Origin: CAZNPW01 sp964575185
GTDB taxonomy: Bacteria; Pseudomonadota; Alphaproteobacteria; Rhodobacterales; Rhodobacteraceae
DNA: 9,412 nucleotides
NCBI GenBank assembly: GCA_964575185.1
Contig: CAZNPW010000088.1
Span: 1 to 9,412 of the forward strand
Direction of reading: 5' to 3'
The position numbers were made by a program, and so were the translations under genes. This document shows positions 6,113 through 9,412 of the stretch, in pieces; positions within the stretch are counted from its first letter, which is position 1; every line of letters begins with the position of its first letter. The notes beneath the pieces were generated by a model. The model made no database searches and was not told the DNA's origin. It saw nothing but the letters and a program-made list of their open reading frames with translations.

Positions 6113-6143
6113 GATCTTCGCGCGCGGTGTGAAGTCGCCCGGC

Positions 6144-8717
6144 CTAGCGGCCGAGCGACCACCACCCCTTGCGCTTGGGCTTGGCCGGGTCGTCGGCCTC
6201 CGGCTCGGCCGCGGCAGGGGGCGCGGCGTCCGGCGCTGCGGCGGCCCCGGGCACCGGCGTGTCGGCCTCGGACGAAGCCGCCGCCTCCGGTGCCGGTTCG
6301 GCGACCGGCTCTCCCGCCGCGAGGTCCTCCGCCCTGGCCTTCGCCTTCGACCGCGAGGAGCTGCGGCTGACCGTCTTCTTCGCGGGCTTCGCGTCCTCGG
6401 CCGCGGGTTCCGCCGCGACAGGGGCGGCTTCGGCGTCGGCCGGCTCCGCCTTGGGCTTGCGCGATCGCGACGCACGCGGCTTCGGCGCGGGCTCGGGCGC
6501 AGGCTCGGGCATCGGCGCGGCGACCGGTGACGCCTCGACCGGACCGTCGGTTGCAGGCTCCTCGGTCACCGGCGCATCGACCGCCTCGGCGTCCTCGCCA
6601 TCGTCCTCGTCGCCGTCGTCGCCCTCCTCCGCCGCGTCCTGCGGCAGCGGCTGGCCGTCCGGCCCCCTGGCCCCGCCCCGGCGGCGGCGGCGGCGGCGGC
6701 GCTTCTTCTTGCCGCCCTCGCCGGTGCCGTTGCCGTTGGTCTCGACCCGCGCGCCCTCGGTCTTGACCGGCGCGTCGTCCTCCTCCTCCTCCACCTCCTC
6801 GGGGATGTCCTCGTCCTCCTCGACGAAGTCGCCCATCAGCGCGGCGTTGCCGCTGATGACGGTCGGCGCGTCGGGGATCATCCGGGTCGCGGTCTTCAGC
6901 TTGTCGATGCTGTAATCGGGGCTGACGAGGCCCGGGTCGGCCTCGATCCGCACGCTCATGCCGTAGCGCGCCTCGATCAGCGCGAGGTGCTCGCGCTTGT
7001 GGTTGAAGAGGTAGTTGACGATCCCGACCGGGGCCTTCAGCACCACCTCCTTCGACCGCTTGCGCGTGCCCTCCTCCTCGAGCGCGCGCAGGATCATCAG
7101 CGCCATGCTGTCGTCGGACCGGATCAGGCCGGTGCCGTGGCAATGCGCGCAGGGCTGGGTGGTGCTCTCCAGCATCCCCGGACGCAGCCGCTGGCGGCTC
7201 ATCTCCATCAGGCCGAAGCCCGAGATGCGGCCGACCTGGATGCGGGCGCGGTCGGTTTTCAGCTTGTCCTTCAGGCGCTTCTCGACCGCGGCGTTGTTGC
7301 GCCGCTCCTCCATGTCGATGAAGTCGATGACGATCAGCCCGGCCAGGTCGCGCAGGCGCAGCTGGCGCGCGATCTCCTCGGCGGCCTCGAGGTTGGTCTT
7401 CAGCGCGGTGTCCTCGATGTTGCCCTCGCGCGTCGCGCGGCCGGAGTTCACGTCGATGGCGACCAGCGCCTCGGTCACGCCGATGACGATGTAACCCCCC
7501 GATTTCAGCTGCACCGTCGGGTTGAACATCGCGCCCAGGTAGCTTTCCACCTGGTAGCGCGCGAACAGCGGCATGGGGTCTTCGTAGCGCACCACGGCCT
7601 TGGCGTGGCTGGGCATGATCATGCGCATGAAGTCCTTGGCGGTGCGGTAGCCCGCCTCGCCCTCGACCAGCACCTCCTCGATCTCGCGCGAGTAGAGGTC
7701 GCGGATCGTGCGCTTGATGAGGTTGCCTTCCTCGTAGATGGCGGCGGGGGCGATCGACCGCAGGGTCAGCTCGCGGACCTGCTCCCACAGCCGCATCAGG
7801 TATTCGTAGTCGCGCCGGATCTCGGCCTTGGTGCGCTTGGCGCCGGCGGTGCGGATGATGAGGCCCGCGCCCTCCGGCACTTCGATTTCCCCGGCGATCT
7901 CCTTGAGTTTCTTGCGGTCCGCCGCCTGGGTGATCTTGCGCGAGATGCCGCCGCCGCGGGCGGTGTTGGGCATCAGCACGCAGTAGCGCCCGGCCAGCGA
8001 CAGGTAGGTCGTCAGCGCCGCGCCCTTGTTGCCGCGCTCCTCCTTGACCACCTGGACCAGCATGATCTGGCGGACCTTCACCACCTCCTGGATCTTGTAG
8101 CGGCGGGGCCGCGGCTTGCGGGCGTGGCTGATCTCTTCGGCCACGTCCTCCTCGGCGACGGATTCGATCTCGGAATCGGTGTCGGAGGCGGTGTGCATCG
8201 CCACGAACTCGGCCGGTTCGTGGTGGTCGTCATCGGCATGGCGATCGTGGTCGTGATCCGCCATCGGCGAGGAATCCGCCGCGTTTTCAGGGGCTTCGTC
8301 TTCCCCATCCCCGCCCAGGTCGACCACGTCCATGCCCGCGATCGCGCCTTCGGCGGCGGCCTCGGCCACGGGACGGGGGCGCGGCTTGCGGCGGGAGGCG
8401 CGGTTCTCCTCCTCTTCCTGCGCGCGGGCGTAGGCGCGCTCCTCCTCGAGCAGCGCCTTCCGGTCGGCGACGGGGATCTGGTAGTAGTCGGGGTGGATTT
8501 CGGCAAAGGCCAGGAATCCATGGCGATTTCCGCCGTAATCCACGAAGGCCGCCTGCAGCGACGGCTCCACCCGCGTCACCTTGGCGAGGTAGATGTTGCC
8601 GGCGAGCTGCCGCTTGGCAGCCGTCTCGAAATCAAACTCCTCGACCTTGGTCCCGTCCACCACGACCACGCGGGTCTCTTCCGCGTGGGTCGCGTCGATC
8701 AGCATCTTCTTTGTCAT
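6144..8717 (-). CDS. rne: Ribonuclease E (857 aa, alphaproteobacterial type)
   Basis: Essential endoribonuclease that starts mRNA decay and processes rRNA and tRNA, and scaffolds a degradosome. The N-terminal ~30 residues (KKMLIDATHAEETRVVV) open the RNase H-like fold. The S1 domain begins near 36 and is split by an acidic/basic insert (about 100-205) before resuming at YKIQEVVKVRQIMLVQVVKEE (207-227). The 5' sensor and DNase I-like regions follow. Catalytic aspartates are D422 (VAIDVNSGR) and D465 (VIDFIDM), 43 apart as in E. coli D303/D346. The zinc-link cysteines are C523 and C526 (PCAHCHG). After ~630 come an acidic run (633-649), K670-K672/R673-R680 and a low-complexity Ala/Glu/Pro tail with SRSRKPK and SRSSSRSK basic patches, ending in KGWWSLGR. 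ATG 8717 with GGA 5 nt upstream is the family start; an out-of-frame ATG at 8728 overlaps it. The leader is long, as expected for an autoregulated rne. Confidence 0.97.
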   Translation of the reverse strand: MTKKMLIDATHAEETRVVVVDGTKVEEFDFETAAKRQLAGNIYLAKVTRVEPSLQAAFVDYGGNRHGFLAFAEIHPDYYQIPVADRKALLEEERAYARAQEEEENRASRRKPRPRPVAEAAAEGAIAGMDVVDLGGDGEDEAPENAADSSPMADHDHDRHADDDHHEPAEFVAMHTASDTDSEIESVAEEDVAEEISHARKPRPRRYKIQEVVKVRQIMLVQVVKEERGNKGAALTTYLSLAGRYCVLMPNTARGGGISRKITQAADRKKLKEIAGEIEVPEGAGLIIRTAGAKRTKAEIRRDYEYLMRLWEQVRELTLRSIAPAAIYEEGNLIKRTIRDLYSREIEEVLVEGEAGYRTAKDFMRMIMPSHAKAVVRYEDPMPLFARYQVESYLGAMFNPTVQLKSGGYIVIGVTEALVAIDVNSGRATREGNIEDTALKTNLEAAEEIARQLRLRDLAGLIVIDFIDMEERRNNAAVEKRLKDKLKTDRARIQVGRISGFGLMEMSRQRLRPGMLESTTQPCAHCHGTGLIRSDDSMALMILRALEEEGTRKRSKEVVLKAPVGIVNYLFNHKREHLALIEARYGMSVRIEADPGLVSPDYSIDKLKTATRMIPDAPTVISGNAALMGDFVEEDEDIPEEVEEEEDDAPVKTEGARVETNGNGTGEGGKKKRRRRRRRRGGARGPDGQPLPQDAAEEGDDGDEDDGEDAEAVDAPVTEEPATDGPVEASPVAAPMPEPAPEPAPKPRASRSRKPKAEPADAEAAPVAAEPAAEDAKPAKKTVSRSSSRSKAKARAEDLAAGEPVAEPAPEAAASSEADTPVPGAAAAPDAAPPAAAEPEADDPAKPKRKGWWSLGR
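6678..6710. repeat. rne: Trinucleotide run encoding three Lys and eight Arg in the RNase E tail
   Basis: Seven consecutive CGC arginine codons plus one CGG (GCG repeats on the plus strand from 6681) next to three AAG lysine codons. This pure repeat is prone to slippage in steps of one codon. The encoded basic patch is the kind of RNA-binding site found in RNase E tails. Confidence 0.8.
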
Positions 8718-8748
8718 GTTTTTCCATTGCGTGCCAATGGCTTGCGCG

Positions 8749-8767
8749 CCCCGGCGGAGCGCCGGGG
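8749..8767 (-). promoter_or_regulatory. GC hairpin 31 nt before the rne start
   Basis: On the minus strand CCCCGGCG, loop CTC, CGCCGGGG: a perfect 8-bp stem with a 3-nt loop. It would lie within the rne leader and is a candidate for an RNase E-binding or translation-modulating hairpin. No T-run follows, so termination is unlikely. Confidence 0.45.
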
Positions 8768-8896
8768 GCACGCGTCGGGACATCGGCGCGACTTGTTCGG
8801 GCGACCTGCGCGGGGGCCGTGCGGAAGGGGCGAGCCTGCGGCCCGCCTTCGTCTTCCGCCATCCCGTGCCCGCGCCGCATCGCGTTTTCACCACCA

Positions 8897-8913
8897 GGGG
8901 GCCCGCGGCCCCC
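8897..8913 (-). promoter_or_regulatory. GC hairpin in the rne leader
   Basis: GGGGGCC, 3-nt loop, GGCCCCC: a 7-bp perfect GC stem, followed on the minus strand by GTGGTGAAAACGC. There is no U-tract, so it is better read as a leader stem than as a terminator. Confidence 0.4.
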
Positions 8914-9062
8914 GCCTTCGCAAGCCCGCAAGATCAACGACTTGGCGGGCGTTTCACTGGCCTTTCGGCCGATCCGGCTGCCCCGTGCCACGAGGGCCGC
9001 ATGGCCCGCCCGCACCGGCAGAGAATACACTGCTGCGCCCGGACGGGCACATTGCCAGCCAC

Positions 9063-9090
9063 CCTATCGGATCGCCGGGGGAAAGGGCAA
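9063..9090 (-). promoter_or_regulatory. Weak candidate promoter for rne
   Basis: On the minus strand TTGCCC (9085-9090), 16 bp, GATAGG (9063-9068). Transcription would start near 9056, giving a leader of about 340 nt. The -10 box is poor. A TATTCT element about 40 bp further downstream, with no good -35 box, is an alternative. Confidence 0.22.
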
Positions 9091-9142
9091 TGGCGAAGTC
9101 GCAGGCACCTCAGGCTCCCCCGGATCAACTGCCGGTTGCGCG

Positions 9143-9234
9143 GCGAAACCGATACGATATCGTACCAACTGGTGCGATATCGCACTATCCGGTTCGATAT
9201 CGAACTATCCGGTACGATGTCGCACCAGTTTCGC
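9143..9234. repeat. Array of four 20-bp palindromic units (consensus GTNCGATATCGNAC)
   Basis: Units start at 9151, 9171, 9191 and 9211. The palindromes are TACGATATCGTA (9153-9164), GTGCGATATCGCAC (9172-9185), GTTCGATATCGAAC (9192-9205) and GTACGATGTCGCAC (9212-9225, two mismatches). Centres are at 9158.5, 9178.5, 9198.5 and 9218.5, exactly 20 bp apart. In units 1-3 the one variable position changes together with its partner (A-T, G-C, T-A). Units 2/3 and 3/4 share the spacer ACTATCCGGT. GCGAAAC (9143-9149) and GTTTCGC (9228-9234) close the array as inverted arms. The local sequence is clearly more AT-rich than its surroundings. The array lies 85 bp behind the regulator stop and about 425 bp before rne. 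Function unknown; an operator array or tandem AUAU-loop RNA hairpins both fit. Confidence 0.9.
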
Positions 9235-9271
9235 GGCGGCCCGGCCCGATGCCGCGCGGTCCGGGCGGGAG

Positions 9272-9292
9272 GCCCCGGATCGGGTCCGGGGC
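9272..9292 (-). terminator. Possible terminator hairpin of the DctD-type regulator gene
   Basis: GCCCCGGA (9272-9279), 5-nt loop, TCCGGGGC (9285-9292): a perfect 8-bp stem 26 nt after the regulator stop. It lacks a U-tract on the minus strand, so efficient intrinsic termination is doubtful; it may instead protect the 3' end. Confidence 0.35.
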
Positions 9293-9318
9293 GCGCGCGC
9301 GCGGGGCCGCTGGCGGGG

Positions 9319-9412
9319 TCAGACATACTCCCCGCGCGTCAGCCCGTATTTCGCCATCTTCTCGTTCAGCGTCCGGCGGGGCAGGCAGAGCTCCTCCATC
9401 ACCGCGACGATG
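9319..9412 (-). CDS. Sigma-54-dependent Fis-family regulator, DctD-like, C-terminal fragment
   Basis: Only the last 30 or so residues are in the window; the rest lies to the right. They read IVAVMEELCLPRRTLNEKMA, continue KYGLTRGEYV and end at TGA (9319-9321). The LPRRTLNEKMAKYGL core is the recognition helix region of the Fis-type helix-turn-helix that ends NtrC/DctD-type activators, as in the LPRKTLYDKM pattern of DctD. Such proteins bind enhancer-like sites and drive sigma-54 promoters through a central AAA+ domain, usually under a sensor kinase; C4-dicarboxylate uptake is the best-known target. The assignment to DctD rather than another Fis-type activator is inference from this short tail. 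The reading frame is open to the window edge. Confidence 0.8.
   Translation of the reverse strand, partial: IVAVMEELCLPRRTLNEKMAKYGLTRGEYV

Larger units (their letters stand above)
8718..9318 (-). other. 601-bp gene-free region, probable long rne leader and promoter region
   Basis: No ORF here has protein-like composition. The minus strand carries two GC hairpins close to rne (8749-8767 and 8897-8913), a small stem closed by a GAAA tetraloop (8959-8970), a weak promoter candidate (9063-9090), the 20-bp palindrome array (9143-9234) and a hairpin behind the regulator gene (9272-9292). A long structured leader fits rne, whose 5' UTR is about 360 nt and autoregulatory in E. coli. Confidence 0.6.

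Noticed and set aside
6049..7788. 579-residue minus-strand frame inside rne
   Set aside because: Arg/Gly/Pro/Ala-rich shadow of rne; the rne frame carries all catalytic motifs.
8632..9030. 132-residue minus-strand frame upstream of and overlapping rne
   Set aside because: Arg/Gly/Pro-rich, overlaps the conserved rne start in another frame, and has no recognisable domain.
9143..9234. The palindrome array as a CRISPR or plasmid-type iteron origin
   Set aside because: Units are 20 bp with almost no spacer and internal palindromes, there are no cas or rep genes, and the surroundings are chromosomal housekeeping genes.
9272..9292. Confident intrinsic terminator for the DctD-type gene
   Set aside because: The stem is strong but no U-tract follows on the minus strand; kept only as a low-confidence feature.
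8934..9326. 130-residue minus-strand frame running through the palindrome array
   Set aside because: It reads through inverted repeats and GC hairpins, its start overlaps the regulator's stop codon in another frame, and its composition is not protein-like.

Overview
The window is very GC-rich, compact alphaproteobacterial chromosome. The gene content and protein sequences point to Rhodobacteraceae (Rhodobacter/Paracoccus/roseobacter relatives). The pointers are an RNase E with a large charged insert in its S1 domain, a methylmalonyl-CoA epimerase followed by a DUF1467 protein, and a free-standing corrinoid protein next to a DUF1638 protein. The family assignment is inferred from protein resemblance; there is no rRNA or tRNA here to confirm it. 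I see no insertion sequence, prophage, CRISPR array or transfer signature.

Layout. Left (2-1096, +): the 3' two thirds of recN, a double-strand-break repair ATPase. Next (1129-2789, -): three genes read leftward, namely a B12-binding corrinoid protein, a 51-residue two-helix membrane protein and a DUF1638 protein. They probably belong to a corrinoid methyl-transfer system, possibly the split methionine synthase of this family. A PA0069-type radical SAM protein (2925-3998, +) is divergent from this group. A response regulator (4093-4773, -) is convergent with the radical SAM gene and divergent from mce. The pair mce-DUF1467 (4868-5556, +) overlaps by 4 bp and probably starts from a leaderless promoter. 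Reading leftward from the right are rne (6144-8717) and, 31 bp behind it, a YdjA-type nitroreductase (5546-6112) whose 3' end overlaps that of the DUF1467 gene by 11 bp. At the right edge (9319-9412, -) is the last part of a Fis/DctD-type sigma-54 activator.

The one large gene-free stretch is 8718-9318 (601 bp), between the regulator and rne. It holds GC-rich hairpins that would lie in a long rne leader. It also holds the most striking non-coding signal of the window: four palindromes of consensus GTNCGATATCGNAC whose centres are exactly 20 bp apart (9151-9230), inside a larger inverted-repeat arrangement bounded by GCGAAAC and GTTTCGC. Its function is unknown to me; an operator array or a structured RNA element are the main options.

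Functionally the window is mostly housekeeping (DNA repair, RNA turnover, propionyl/methylmalonyl-CoA metabolism, corrinoid methyl transfer) with some unknowns. The best leads are the 20-bp palindrome array, the corrinoid/DUF1638 cluster with its small membrane protein, and the apparently leaderless mce start.
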